Shown here: piece by piece, positions 36,831 through 47,578 of the stretch
Layout: each line of letters starts with the position of its first letter
Numbering within the stretch: the first letter of the stretch is position 1
Assembly (NCBI RefSeq): GCF_003952185.1
Contig: NZ_RXFS01000012.1
Location: forward strand, 124,001 to 188,000
Origin: Variovorax sp. 679
GTDB lineage: Bacteria; Pseudomonadota; Gammaproteobacteria; Burkholderiales; Burkholderiaceae_C
Direction of reading: 5' to 3'
Length of the DNA stretch: 64,000 bases
Position numbers and translations under genes: made by a program
The notes under the pieces: model-generated
Databases searched by the model: none
What the model was told of the DNA's origin: nothing
What the model saw: the letters and a program-made list of their open reading frames with translations, nothing else

Positions 36831-37289
36831 TCAGAACCACCAGCCGTAGCGCTTGCGGCGCTCGGCGTGGACTGCGGCGTCGTCGCTCATGCCGCGCACA
36901 CGCCCGAAGCCCTTCAGGCCGGCCCAGATCAGCACGCCGCCAATCGACACGGCAAGGACAACAACAGGCACCTGCTCGGGCTGGATGCCCTTGGCGACCA
37001 TCGACGCAGCAATCAGGAGAGAGAAGAACGCACCGCCCCAGCAGACGAGCCGGCGCATCCACAGCCAGCCGGTGGCGACGGTCCGCTCTGCAAGGCTGGG
37101 CTCGGCGTTGTCGTTGACCGCCTCGTCCCACCAGCCCGCCCAGATAAACACGAACACGAAGAACAGAAACAGGCCGGCAAAGAAGATGTCCGGCGGCGCG
37201 ATCTCCGGCTGGGCGCGCGCCAGCATGGCAATCGCGCCCACAACGCAAGCCCCTGCCAGCGAACCGCAAATGATCTTGTGCCCGTTCAT
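36831..37289 (-). CDS. four-helix membrane protein, function unknown
   Basis: 152 residues, with membrane segments at about 5-24, 33-54, 77-98 and 108-128. A conserved-looking loop WWDEAVNDNAEP lies between the second and third, and the C-terminus is basic (RKRYGWWF). No family recognised. It lies between parE (30 bases away) and the transglycosylase gene and is probably co-transcribed with them. Confidence 0.7.
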   Translation of the reverse strand: MNGHKIICGSLAGACVVGAIAMLARAQPEIAPPDIFFAGLFLFFVFVFIWAGWWDEAVNDNAEPSLAERTVATGWLWMRRLVCWGGAFFSLLIAASMVAKGIQPEQVPVVVLAVSIGGVLIWAGLKGFGRVRGMSDDAAVHAERRKRYGWWF

Positions 37290-37319
37290 GCCCTGTCGTG
37301 AGAAATGTTCCGGCCGGAA

Positions 37320-39317
<1,998 letters not shown>

Positions 39318-39373
39318 GGGGGCGGATTGTAGTCAGTCGCCGCCAAACAACTGGATACCCATACAGGAGGCGG

Positions 39374-40264
39374 CTACGACACGAACATGCGCGCCCCCAG
39401 GAAATCGATGAAGGCCCGAACCTTGGGCGACGGATTTCGTCCCGAAGGCCAAAGAACACCGAAGTCGATGGCATGGGGGCGCACATGCTCGGCCAGCACG
39501 CTACGCAGCCTGCCCGCGGCCAGTGCCTCGCGTACACAGAAGTCCGGCAGCAGGGCAACGCCGCGGCCGCGCAGCGCGAAGCACAGGCGGGTTTCCATGT
39601 TGTTGCAGATCATGGAGACCGGCGGTTTCACCTCGGTACCGTCGGGCCCGGGCACGAGCGGCCAGACTTCCACCTTGCCCGTGGCCGGATAGCGGTAGTG
39701 CAGGCACGCGTGCCGGACCAGGTCCGCCGGCACGAGGGGCACGCCGCGGCGCGCCAGGTAGTCGGGCGAGGCCACCAGCAGTTGCGAGAACTGGCCCAGC
39801 CGACGCGCCGAGAGCCGCGAATCGGTGAGTTCGCCGGTACGCACCACCGCGTCGAAGCCCTCCTCGATGACGTCGACGAGCCGGTCGCTGAAGTCGAGAT
39901 CGAGCTCGACGTCCGGGTATTCGCACATGAAGTCGGCCAGCAACGGCAGCACCAGCGAACTGACCAGCGGCAGGCTCACGCGCAGCTTGCCGCGCGGCGA
40001 GCCGGCCGAGGAAGACAGCTCCTGCTCGGCCGCCTCGATCTCGGCCAGCACGCGGCGGCTGCGCGCAAGGAACAGTGCGCCCTCGGCGGTGAGCGTGATG
40101 CTGCGGGTGCTGCGGTGGAACAGCCGCACGCCCAGCCGCTCCTCGAGCCGCGCCACGCGCTTGCCGACGGCGGACGCGGAAACGCCGAGTGCGCGGCCGG
40201 CGGTGACGAAGCTGCGGGTTTCGGCCACCTGGATGAAGACGGTGAAGCCGCTGAGGCTGTCCAT
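39374..40264 (-). CDS. LysR-family regulator, probable control of the divergent MFS gene
   Basis: 296 residues. The winged helix-turn-helix (FIQVAETRSFVTAGRALGVSA... KRVARLEERLG) spans about 10-65, and the effector domain begins at about 90 (GKLRVSLPLVSSLVLPLLADF). It belongs to the large AaeR/DmlR-like group. The MFS gene starts 90 bases away on the other strand, the usual arrangement for a LysR protein and its target. A TCCG-N7-CGGA dyad in the gap could be its site. Confidence 0.9.
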   Translation of the reverse strand: MDSLSGFTVFIQVAETRSFVTAGRALGVSASAVGKRVARLEERLGVRLFHRSTRSITLTAEGALFLARSRRVLAEIEAAEQELSSSAGSPRGKLRVSLPLVSSLVLPLLADFMCEYPDVELDLDFSDRLVDVIEEGFDAVVRTGELTDSRLSARRLGQFSQLLVASPDYLARRGVPLVPADLVRHACLHYRYPATGKVEVWPLVPGPDGTEVKPPVSMICNNMETRLCFALRGRGVALLPDFCVREALAAGRLRSVLAEHVRPHAIDFGVLWPSGRNPSPKVRAFIDFLGARMFVS

Positions 40265-40291
40265 GGCTGGGCTCCATTGCGGACTCTCATG

Positions 40292-40306
40292 TCCGTATTG
40301 ATCGGA
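40292..40306. promoter_or_regulatory. candidate LysR site TCCG-N7-CGGA
   Basis: An interrupted dyad with T and A at its ends in the 90-base gap between the divergent lysR and MFS genes. Position and form fit a LysR autoregulatory site. Assigned by eye. Confidence 0.4.
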
Positions 40307-40354
40307 ACTGTATCCCCCTTTTTCCGGAGTCGGCTTCTTCCTATCGTTGGCCGC

Positions 40355-41566
40355 ATGACATCCTTCAACCCGAATTCATCCCCTTCCAGGGCACGGCTGC
40401 CGCTGTCCGGCCTGCTCGCGCTGGCGGCCGCCAGCTTCATCACCATCCTCACCGAGGCCATGCCGGCCGGCCTGCTGCCGCAGATCGGCGCGAGCCTTGC
40501 CATCACGCCCGCGCTGGTCGGCCAGCTGGTGACGGTGTATGCACTCGGCTCGCTGGTGGCTGCCATTCCGCTGGTGGCTCTCACACGCGGCTGGCGGCGG
40601 CGTCCGCTGCTGATGCTGGCGATCGGCGGCTTCGCGGTCGTCAATACGGTCACCGCCCTGTCCCACAGCTACCCGCTGACGCTGGCCGCGCGCTTCTTCG
40701 CCGGCGTGTTCGCGGGGCTGCTCTGGGCACTGGTGGCCGGACACGCAGGCCGCATGGTGCCGCCGTCGATGCAGGGCCGCGCGATCGCGGTCGCCATGCT
40801 GGGCGCACCGCTGGCGCTGTCGCTGGGCATCCCGGCCGGCACGCTGCTGGGCACGGGCGTGGGCTGGCGCCCGGCCTTCCTGGTCATGTCGGCGCTGTCA
40901 GTGCTGCTGCTCGGCTGGGTGCGCTGGCAGGTGCCCGACTTTCCGGGCCAGGAAGCCGGCCGCCGACAGAGCGTGAAGCGCGTGTTCCTGCTGCCGGGCG
41001 TGCGGCCGGTGCTGGGGGTGATGCTGGCCTTCGTGCTGGCGCACAACATCCTCTACACCTACATCGCGCCGTTCCTGGTGCATGCGGGGCTGGGCGCGCG
41101 GGTCGACCTGGTGCTGCTGGTCTTCGGCACGGCCTCGCTGGCGGGCATCTGGGTGACGGGAGTGCTGATCGACCGCTGGCTGCGCGAGCTGGTGCTGGCG
41201 AGCACGGTCGCATTCGGGCTGACGGCGCTGCTGCTCGGCACAGCCGCGGGGTCGACGGCGGTGGTGTACCTGGGCGTGGCCATCTGGGGCCTGGCCTACG
41301 GAGGTGCGGGCACGCTGTTCCAGACCGCCTCGGCGCAGGCGGCGGGCGAATCGGCGGACGTGGCGCAATCGATGGTGGTCACGGCGTGGAACCTGGCCAT
41401 TGCGGGTGGCGGGCTGATCGGCGGACTGCTGCTGCAAGGCGGCGGCGCGGGCGCGCTGCCCTGGTCGCTGCTCGTATTGCTGGCGCCCGCGCTGTGGCTG
41501 ACGTGGAGGGCCTGCGCGCACGGCTTCCCCGGAGCGCGCGCTGTCGCCGGTGCGACAGCGCGTTGA
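40355..41566 (+). CDS. MFS transporter, DHA1 efflux-like
   Basis: 403 residues with about twelve hydrophobic segments. Motif A-like TRGWRRRPLLML lies between helices 2 and 3, and an export-type segment (MLGAPLALSLGIPAGTLLG) lies in helix 5. It resembles the sugar-efflux/arabinose-efflux (AraJ, SotB) and chloramphenicol-resistance group. Efflux is likely; the substrate is unknown. It is paired with the divergent LysR regulator. Confidence 0.87.
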   Translation: MTSFNPNSSPSRARLPLSGLLALAAASFITILTEAMPAGLLPQIGASLAITPALVGQLVTVYALGSLVAAIPLVALTRGWRRRPLLMLAIGGFAVVNTVTALSHSYPLTLAARFFAGVFAGLLWALVAGHAGRMVPPSMQGRAIAVAMLGAPLALSLGIPAGTLLGTGVGWRPAFLVMSALSVLLLGWVRWQVPDFPGQEAGRRQSVKRVFLLPGVRPVLGVMLAFVLAHNILYTYIAPFLVHAGLGARVDLVLLVFGTASLAGIWVTGVLIDRWLRELVLASTVAFGLTALLLGTAAGSTAVVYLGVAIWGLAYGGAGTLFQTASAQAAGESADVAQSMVVTAWNLAIAGGGLIGGLLLQGGGAGALPWSLLVLLAPALWLTWRACAHGFPGARAVAGATAR

Positions 41567-41677
41567 AGCCCTCGCGGCTTTGATGCATTCGGCGCATCGA
41601 AAAGCCGCCGATAAATCATCAATGGCTTTGGCCGCCATGCCACCTGCCGGAGCAGGCGAATCGTTACATTCGAAGTC

Positions 41678-42913
41678 ATGCAATCCGCCGCCCCAGCTCC
41701 TGCCCTCTCGGTCAAGCAAGTCCTGTTGTGCGGGGCGATGATCGTCACGCTGTCGATGGGCATACGCCACGGCTTCGGCCTCTGGCTGCAGCCGATCACT
41801 CAGGCGCAGGACTGGAGTCGGCAGACCTTCTCGTTCGCGCTGGCGATCCAGAATCTCTCGTGGGGCATCTTCGGCGTGTTCGCGGGCATGCTGGCCGACA
41901 GGTTCGGCGCGTTCCGGGTGCTGATCGGCGGCTCTCTGCTCTATGCGGCAGGGCTGTTCGGCATGGCGCATTCGCCGACGCCGCTCCTTTTCACGCTGAG
42001 CGCGGGCATCCTGATCGGCGCGGCGCAGGCGGGCTCGACCTACGCTGTGATCTACGGCGTGATCGGTCGGCAGATTCCGGCCGAGCGGCGCTCGTGGGCC
42101 ATGGGCGTGGCGGCGGCAGCCGGCTCGTTCGGACAGTTCCTGATGGCGCCCATCGAGGGGCGGTTGATCGGCACGCTGGGCTGGCAGACCGCACTGGCCG
42201 TGGTGGCGGTGCTGGCGCTGGTGATCGTTCCGCTCGCCTTCGGCCTTCGCGAACCGAAGACGGCGGCGCTTGCCGGGCACCGCGAGCAGTCGGTGATGCA
42301 GGCGGTTGGCGAGGCCTTCCGCTACCCGAGCTTCGGCCTGCTGATGGCCGGCTACTTCGTCTGCGGCTTCCAGCTCGCCTTCATCGGCATCCACATGCCG
42401 ACCTACCTGCGCGACCGCGCGCTGCCTGCAGAAGTGGCGGGCTACGCACTGGCGCTGATCGGGCTCTTCAACGTGTTCGGCACGTACACGGTCGGGCTGC
42501 TGGGGCAGAAGCTGGCCAAGCGGAAGATCCTCGCAGCCATCTACTTCGCGCGGGCGGTGTCGATCGCGCTCTTCCTGCTGGCGCCGATCTCGCCGTTGAG
42601 CGTGTACCTCTTCTCGGCGGCGATGGGCTTCCTGTGGCTGTCCACCGTGCCCGCGACCAATGCAATCGTGGCGGGCATCTTCGGCGTGGCGCACCTGTCG
42701 ATGCTCAGCGGCTTCGTGTTCCTGAGCCACCAGGTCGGTTCGTTCCTGGGCGTGTGGCTGGGCGGCTACCTGTACGACACCACGGGCAGCTACGACATCG
42801 TCTGGTACATCTCGATCGCGCTGGGCGTGTTCGCGGCGCTGATCAACCTGCCGGTGAAGGAAAGCGCCATCTCGCGCCCTTCCTCGGCGCAGCCGGCGGG
42901 CGCTGTCGTCTGA
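41678..42913 (+). CDS. MFS transporter, OFA/monocarboxylate-like
   Basis: 411 residues, about twelve membrane segments. Helix 1 reads LCGAMIVTLSMGIRHGFGLWL, the motif A-like loop is GMLADRFGAFRVL, and the second half has a YLFSAAMGFLWLSTVPATNA segment. The set matches MFS proteins grouped with oxalate/formate and monocarboxylate carriers. It lies 111 bases after the other MFS gene. Substrate unknown. Confidence 0.87.
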   Translation: MQSAAPAPALSVKQVLLCGAMIVTLSMGIRHGFGLWLQPITQAQDWSRQTFSFALAIQNLSWGIFGVFAGMLADRFGAFRVLIGGSLLYAAGLFGMAHSPTPLLFTLSAGILIGAAQAGSTYAVIYGVIGRQIPAERRSWAMGVAAAAGSFGQFLMAPIEGRLIGTLGWQTALAVVAVLALVIVPLAFGLREPKTAALAGHREQSVMQAVGEAFRYPSFGLLMAGYFVCGFQLAFIGIHMPTYLRDRALPAEVAGYALALIGLFNVFGTYTVGLLGQKLAKRKILAAIYFARAVSIALFLLAPISPLSVYLFSAAMGFLWLSTVPATNAIVAGIFGVAHLSMLSGFVFLSHQVGSFLGVWLGGYLYDTTGSYDIVWYISIALGVFAALINLPVKESAISRPSSAQPAGAVV

Positions 42914-42941
42914 CCGGCCCGGTTGCGCAAGAATCGGGGCC

Positions 42942-43082
42942 ATGACTCCTCAACTGCGTCATCACATCGTTCACGCGGGCTGGCTGGCCGCCGCGCTGGC
43001 GGTGCTGGGCGGCGTGTTCACGCTCTACGTGCACCCGGACTTCCTCGTGACGCTGGTCGACCAGATCTGGTCGTGCTTCTGA
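42942..43082 (+). CDS. 46-residue single-helix membrane peptide
   Basis: A short frame beginning with ATG at 42942 and ending with TGA at 43080-43082. It encodes a basic N-terminus (MTPQLRHHIVHAG), one membrane helix at about 13-30 (WLAAALAVLGGVFTLYV) and a short tail ending WSCF. It fills the space between the MFS gene and the methyltransferase gene almost exactly (28 and 13 bases). Codon use is like that of the neighbours. No family recognised. Confidence 0.55.
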   Translation: MTPQLRHHIVHAGWLAAALAVLGGVFTLYVHPDFLVTLVDQIWSCF

Positions 43083-43095
43083 GCCCCGGCCCGCT

Positions 43096-43665
43096 ATGAA
43101 AGAAGTAGCGCCGATGCACGGCATGGCAGCCCCGTCCGAATGGATCGTCCGCTGGTCGCACCTGCTCCCCTCCGATGCGACCGTGCTCGACGTGGCCTGC
43201 GGCGCCGGGCGGCACATGCAATGGTTCGCAGGCCGGGGGCATGCAGTCACTGGCGTCGACCGCTCTCCTGAAGCCGTCGAGGCTGCCGGCGCATTCGGCC
43301 ACGCGGTCGAGGCGGACATCGAATCCGGCTCCTGGCCCTTCACCGGACAGGCTTTCGGCGCCGTGATCGTCACCAACTACCTCTGGCGTCCGCGCATGGC
43401 CGACATCGTGGCCGCGGTGGCGCCGGGCGGCGTGCTGCTCTACGAGACCTTCGCAGCGGGCAACGAGACCATCGGCAAGCCTTCGCGCCCCGACTTCCTG
43501 CTTCAGCCGGGCGAACTGCTGGCGGCCTGCGCCGGGTTGCGCGTGGTGGCCTACGAAGACGGCTTCGTCCCGGAACCGGCGCGCTTCGTGCAGCGCATCG
43601 CCGCCGTTCGCCCCACAGCCCCCGATGCCGGGCCACCAGCCCGCCACCTCCTTAAGGGAAACTGA
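43096..43665 (+). CDS. class I SAM-dependent methyltransferase
   Basis: 189 residues, with motif I VLDVACGAGRHMQWFAGRG and the acidic end of strand 2 in VTGVDRSPEAV. The post-motif strands (AVIVTNYLWRP, GGVLLYETF) are of the TehB/SAM-methyltransferase type. Cytoplasmic. It stands 78 bases before dapA. Substrate unknown; a small metabolite is more likely than DNA. Confidence 0.85.
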   Translation: MKEVAPMHGMAAPSEWIVRWSHLLPSDATVLDVACGAGRHMQWFAGRGHAVTGVDRSPEAVEAAGAFGHAVEADIESGSWPFTGQAFGAVIVTNYLWRPRMADIVAAVAPGGVLLYETFAAGNETIGKPSRPDFLLQPGELLAACAGLRVVAYEDGFVPEPARFVQRIAAVRPTAPDAGPPARHLLKGN

Positions 43666-43743
43666 GGGGGCCGGGGCGGCTGTCTCGGGGGCCCCTGGAG
43701 TAAGTAGAATCGGCGCTTTCGTCCACCGACAAAGAGATTCCCC

Positions 43744-44634
43744 TTGGAGCAACTGACAGGCAGCATCGTCGCGCTCGTCACGCCGATGCACGACGACGGC
43801 AGTGTCGACTACCCCGCCCTGCGGCGACTCATCGACTGGCACATCGAAGAAGGCACCGACTGCCTGGGCGTGGTCGGCACCACCGGCGAGTCGCCGACGG
43901 TCGACGTCGAGGAGCACTGCGAAATCATCCGTGTCTCGGTCGAGCAGGCCAAGGGCCGCGTTCCCGTGATGGCCGGTTGCGGCGCCAATTCGACCAAGGA
44001 AGCCATCGAGCTCGCCAAGTTCGCCAAGGGCGTGGGCGCCGATTCGCAGCTCCAGGTCGTGCCGTACTACAACAAGCCCACGCAAGAGGGCCAGTACCAG
44101 CACTTCAAGGCCATCGCCGAGGCCGTGGGCGACCTGCCCATCGTGCTCTACAACGTGCCCGGCCGCACCGTCGCCGATATGGCGCACGACACCGTGCTGC
44201 GCCTGGCGCAGGTACCCGGCATCATCGGCATCAAGGAAGCCACCGGCAACATCGAGCGGGCCCAGTGGCTGATCCGCGATGTGCCGAAGAACTTTGCCGT
44301 CTACTCCGGCGACGACCCGACCGCGGTCGCGCTCATGCTCTGCGGCGGCCAGGGCAACATCAGCGTCACGGCCAACATCGCGCCGCGCAAGATGCACGAG
44401 CTGTGCGTGGCTGCGCTGGCGGGCGACGTGAAGCGCGCCATGCAGATCCAGTTCGAGCTGATGCCGCTGCACCGCAACCTGTTCGTCGAGCCCAACCCGA
44501 TCCCGCTGAAGTGGGCCATGGCCAGGCTCGGCCTGTGCGGCGGCGCACTGCGCCTGCCGCTCACCGAACTCGGCGAAGCGAGCCGCCCGGCAGTCGAGGG
44601 CGCCCTGCGCGCCACCGGCCTGCTGAAGGGCTGA
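43744..44634 (+). CDS. dapA: 4-hydroxy-tetrahydrodipicolinate synthase
   Basis: 296 residues with all DapA signatures: SIVALVTPMHDDGSVDY, GTTGESPT, the catalytic Tyr in VPYYNKPTQEG, the Schiff-base Lys in GIKEATGN, and the GGQGNISVTANI segment. It condenses pyruvate with aspartate semialdehyde for lysine and diaminopimelate synthesis. The start codon is the rare TTG at 43744 directly before EQLTGSIVAL, the normal N-terminus of the family. It is followed after 144 bases by bamC, the same pairing as in E. coli. Confidence 0.96.
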   Translation: MEQLTGSIVALVTPMHDDGSVDYPALRRLIDWHIEEGTDCLGVVGTTGESPTVDVEEHCEIIRVSVEQAKGRVPVMAGCGANSTKEAIELAKFAKGVGADSQLQVVPYYNKPTQEGQYQHFKAIAEAVGDLPIVLYNVPGRTVADMAHDTVLRLAQVPGIIGIKEATGNIERAQWLIRDVPKNFAVYSGDDPTAVALMLCGGQGNISVTANIAPRKMHELCVAALAGDVKRAMQIQFELMPLHRNLFVEPNPIPLKWAMARLGLCGGALRLPLTELGEASRPAVEGALRATGLLKG

Positions 44635-44682
44635 GCGCCTCTCTCCAGCACGTCCCGGACCTGCCTTTCCCCTGGCCGCAGC

Positions 44683-44700
44683 AAGGTTAAGCAACCTTTT
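44683..44700 (+). terminator. weak stem-loop after dapA
   Basis: AAGGTT-AAGC-AACCTT followed by TT. The stem is only six pairs and AT-rich, so it may only attenuate between dapA and bamC. Confidence 0.25.
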
Positions 44701-44778
44701 GCCCGAACCGCGCTCAGAGATGGCGGCGGGCACTGCGGCCCCTAGATTGACCGAACCATTCCAACAAGGAAGACGACG

Positions 44779-45858
44779 TTGAAGAACCTTTCGCGACTTG
44801 CACTGCTGGCCCTCGTTGCCAGCCTCGCCGCCTGCTCCGTCCTCGAGAGCGACAAGATCGACTACAAGAGCGCAGGCAAGGCCCCGACGCTCGAAGTCCC
44901 ACCAGATCTCTCCCAACTCTCGCGCGACAACCGCTACGCCATCCCCGGCGGTGCCGTGACGGCCAACTCCTACCAGGCCGGCATCGCCAACGCCCCGGGC
45001 ATCCCCACCGCCGTTGCCAACATCGGCGACGTGCGCATGGAGCGCTCGGGCACGCAGCGCTGGATCGTCGTCAACCGCACGCCCGACCAGCTCTGGGATC
45101 CGGTGAAGGACTTCTGGCAGGAAAGCGGCTTCCTGCTGACCACCGACCAGCGCAACCTGGGCATCATGGAAACCGACTGGGCCGAGAACCGCGCCAAGCT
45201 GCCGCAGGACATCATCCGCGGCACGCTGGGCAAGCTGGTCGACTCGGTCTACTCGACCGGCGAACTCGACCGCTTCCGCACCCGCCTGGAACGCACGCCC
45301 ACCGGCACCGAGATCTTCATCAGCCATCGCGGCATGCAGGAGGTCTACAACAACTCGCGCCAGGACCAGACCGTGTGGCAGCCCCGCCCCAGCGATCCTG
45401 AACTCGAGACCGAATTCCTGCGCCGCCTGATGGTCAAGCTCGGCGTGTCGCAAGAGCAGTCGAAGATCCTGGCCGCCACCACCGCGACGCCCAAGACCGC
45501 CACCATCGCCAAGGTCGGCAACCAGCCGGTCGTGCAGATCAGCGAAGGCTTCGACCGCGCATGGCGCCGCGTCGGCCTCGCGCTCGACCGCACCGGCTTC
45601 ACCGTGGAAGACCGCGACCGCAGCGCCGGCCTCTACTTCGTGCGCTACGTGCCGCCGAACCCCGACAAGAAGGAGCCCGGCTTCTTCGGCAAGCTGTTCG
45701 GTGGCTCGAGCAAGACCGAAGCGCCTGCGAAGTTCCGCATCTCGGTCAAGGGCCAGGGCGAATCCACCACGGTGTCGGTGCTCAACGAAGCCGGCGCGCC
45801 CGAAACCTCGGTCAACGCCGAGCGCATCGTCAAGGTCATCGCCGACGACCTGAGATAA
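44779..45858 (+). CDS. bamC: outer-membrane assembly lipoprotein BamC (NlpB)
   Basis: 359 residues. The signal ends in the lipobox LAAC with Cys19. Two helix-grip domains follow, about 70-210 (RWIVVNRTPDQLWDPVKDFW) and about 245-359 (DRAWRRVGLALDRTGFTVEDRDRSAG). The unstructured N-terminal stretch has the expected PPDLSQLSRDNRY. The start is a TTG at 44779 with AAGGAAG seven bases before it. It is a subunit of the BAM complex that inserts outer-membrane proteins. The metallo-hydrolase gene begins five bases after its stop. Confidence 0.93.
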   Translation: MKNLSRLALLALVASLAACSVLESDKIDYKSAGKAPTLEVPPDLSQLSRDNRYAIPGGAVTANSYQAGIANAPGIPTAVANIGDVRMERSGTQRWIVVNRTPDQLWDPVKDFWQESGFLLTTDQRNLGIMETDWAENRAKLPQDIIRGTLGKLVDSVYSTGELDRFRTRLERTPTGTEIFISHRGMQEVYNNSRQDQTVWQPRPSDPELETEFLRRLMVKLGVSQEQSKILAATTATPKTATIAKVGNQPVVQISEGFDRAWRRVGLALDRTGFTVEDRDRSAGLYFVRYVPPNPDKKEPGFFGKLFGGSSKTEAPAKFRISVKGQGESTTVSVLNEAGAPETSVNAERIVKVIADDLR

Positions 45859-45863
45859 CCCGC

Positions 45864-46640
45864 ATGCTCCGCTTCCGAAGCCTCGGCAGCGGCAGCACGG
45901 GCAACGCCGCGCTGGTCGAGACGACCAGCGCCGGCCGCACCTCCCGCCTCCTCGTCGACTGCGGCTTCGGCCTCAAGCAGCTCGACCTGCGGCTGGCCCA
46001 GGCGGGTCTTGCCGCAAGCGACATCGATGCGGTCTTCGTGACCCACGAGCATGGCGACCACATCGGTTGTGCCCATTCGCTGTCGCGGCGCAACCGCATT
46101 CCCGTCTGGATGAGCGAAGGCACGTGGCTCGCCACCGGCGGGCGCGACTTCGAGGGCCTGCTGAACCTGGCGCGTGACGACGCGGAATTCGCGGTCGGCG
46201 ACATCTGCGTGCAGCCCTTCACCGTTCCCCACGACGCGCGCGAACCGCTGCAATTGCGCTGTACCGACGGCAACCGCACGCTGGGCGTGCTGACCGACCT
46301 GGGTCATGCCACGGCCCACGTGCTGGCTCGGCTGGGCGGCGTGCATTCGCTGCTGCTGGAGTTCAACCACGACAGCGAGCTGCTGGCCAACTCGAGCTAT
46401 CCGCCCTTCCTCAAGCACCGCGTAGGCGGCAACTACGGACACCTGTCGAACACGGCCGCGGCCGAAATCGCCCGCGCGCTCCTGCACGACGGCCTGCGGC
46501 ACGTGGTCGCGGCGCACCTGAGCGAGCAGAACAACCGACCCGAGATCGTGCGGCGCCTGATGGCCGAGGCACTGGGCGGCAACGAGGCCGAGATGCTTAC
46601 TGCAACGGCTGCCGGGGGCTCGCCCTGGCTCGACGTCTGA
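45864..46640 (+). CDS. metallo-beta-lactamase-fold hydrolase, YycJ/WalJ-like
   Basis: 258 residues. The opening FRSLGSGSTGNAALVE and the metal motif THEHGDHIG, with LLEFNHDSELL and LSNTAAAEIARALL behind it, are the YycJ family pattern. Members have 5' exonuclease-like activity and are linked to cell-wall or mismatch-repair roles in Gram-positives. The role in this group is unknown. It follows bamC by five bases. Confidence 0.87.
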   Translation: MLRFRSLGSGSTGNAALVETTSAGRTSRLLVDCGFGLKQLDLRLAQAGLAASDIDAVFVTHEHGDHIGCAHSLSRRNRIPVWMSEGTWLATGGRDFEGLLNLARDDAEFAVGDICVQPFTVPHDAREPLQLRCTDGNRTLGVLTDLGHATAHVLARLGGVHSLLLEFNHDSELLANSSYPPFLKHRVGGNYGHLSNTAAAEIARALLHDGLRHVVAAHLSEQNNRPEIVRRLMAEALGGNEAEMLTATAAGGSPWLDV

Positions 46641-46679
46641 GCAGCAGCAGCGTCCTCGTCCTCACGCTCACCTAAGAAA

Positions 46680-46703
46680 AAAAGCCGCCTCATGGCGGCT
46701 TTT
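46680..46703. terminator. bidirectional rho-independent terminator
   Basis: AAAAGCCGCC-TCAT-GGCGGCTTTT: a ten-pair stem with A and T flanks, so it can act on both strands. It separates the convergent YycJ-like and lipoprotein genes. Confidence 0.88.
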
Positions 46704-46731
46704 TGCATGGCGGATGCCGAAGCCTTGTTGG

Positions 46732-46995
46732 CTATTGCTTCGGCGCTTCATTCTTCTTCGCTGCCTCGGTGGCTGCGTTAGCGGCATCGAGTGCGGACGA
46801 AGCGCCCGGAGCCGGCGCCGTGGACGATGCGGCCGGATCGGCTGCTGGCGCGGGGGCCGCAGCGGGTGCGGGTTCAGTCACGGGCGCAGGAGGCGGCGTC
46901 ACGACAGCCGGCGCTGCATCCTCCTTCTTGCCGCAGGCGACGAGCGCGGCAGCGGCAATCAGCGAGGCGATCAGGACGGACGATGACTTCTTCAT
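46732..46995 (-). CDS. small Ala/Pro-rich lipoprotein
   Basis: 87 residues from the ATG at 46995. The signal VLIASLIAAAALVACGKKED has a lipobox with Cys21. The mature part is a low-complexity Ala/Pro/Glu stretch ending in KKNEAPKQ, so it is probably a flexible envelope tether or a protein of unknown role. Monocistronic, ended by the terminator at 46680-46703. GGAGATTCC stands before the start. Confidence 0.7.
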   Translation of the reverse strand: MKKSSSVLIASLIAAAALVACGKKEDAAPAVVTPPPAPVTEPAPAAAPAPAADPAASSTAPAPGASSALDAANAATEAAKKNEAPKQ

Positions 46996-47089
46996 GGAAT
47001 CTCCTTTGGCAATGAAGGTCTGGAACGAAAAAATTCTAGACCTGCATATCCGCCCGAATATGTCTCGCAGCCGCATTCGCGGCATTGGC

Positions 47090-47578
47090 TTACAAGCCGA
47101 GCGTCGATGCCGGAAACGCGGGCCGACCGAGGCGCCAGCACTCGTCGATGGCCTCGCGCAACTCGCGGCGCGCGCGCGATTCGGTGCCGCTCACGCCCCG
47201 GCTGCGTTCGGGGTCGATGCGATGCACGAACCATGTGGGCGTCCAGATGGCGCTCGGCACTTCGGAGCCCGCGGCCTTGCCGGTGGCGCGGCATTCGATG
47301 ATGTGGTCCCACATGCGACGCCACGAGACGAAGCGCGCGTGGCCGCGTTCGAGAATGTCGAAGCGCTGCGCGAGCAGCATCAGGCGGCGGCCGCTGGCCG
47401 ACCAGGCCTGCATCGCCTCGATGGTCGCGCGCTCGCCGAGGGGCCAGTCGGCGAAATCGGGATCGCTGAAGACGATCTCCTTCCAGCCCTGCTCCGACGC
47501 GGCCGACAGCGCATTGCGCAGGAGAGCATCGAAGGCCTCCCGGCCGTCGAAACGCCCTTCGGGCAGGTCACCCGGCAT
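47090..47578 (-). CDS. conserved-looking protein of unknown function coupled to roxA
   Basis: 162 residues from the ATG at 47578. Notable segments are WKEIVFSDPDFADWPLGERATIEAMQAW, FDILERGHARFVSWRRMWDHIIECR and WTPTWFVHRIDPE. It has no signal or membrane helix, and its Arg/Trp/Asp-rich character suggests nucleotide or phosphate contacts, but I cannot name a family. Its start lies eleven bases inside the roxA gene end, so the two genes overlap and are probably translated together. Confidence 0.7.
   Translation of the reverse strand: MPGDLPEGRFDGREAFDALLRNALSAASEQGWKEIVFSDPDFADWPLGERATIEAMQAWSASGRRLMLLAQRFDILERGHARFVSWRRMWDHIIECRATGKAAGSEVPSAIWTPTWFVHRIDPERSRGVSGTESRARRELREAIDECWRLGRPAFPASTLGL

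Noticed and set aside
43666..43743. GGGGGCCCC-type stem before dapA as terminator or riboswitch
   Set aside because: Too short for a lysine riboswitch and no T-run follows; only a possible TAGAAT -10 at 43705-43710 was noted, without a convincing -35.
43018..45453. An 811-codon minus-strand frame opposite methyltransferase, dapA and bamC
   Set aside because: No motif; spans intergenic regions and antisense of three clear genes.
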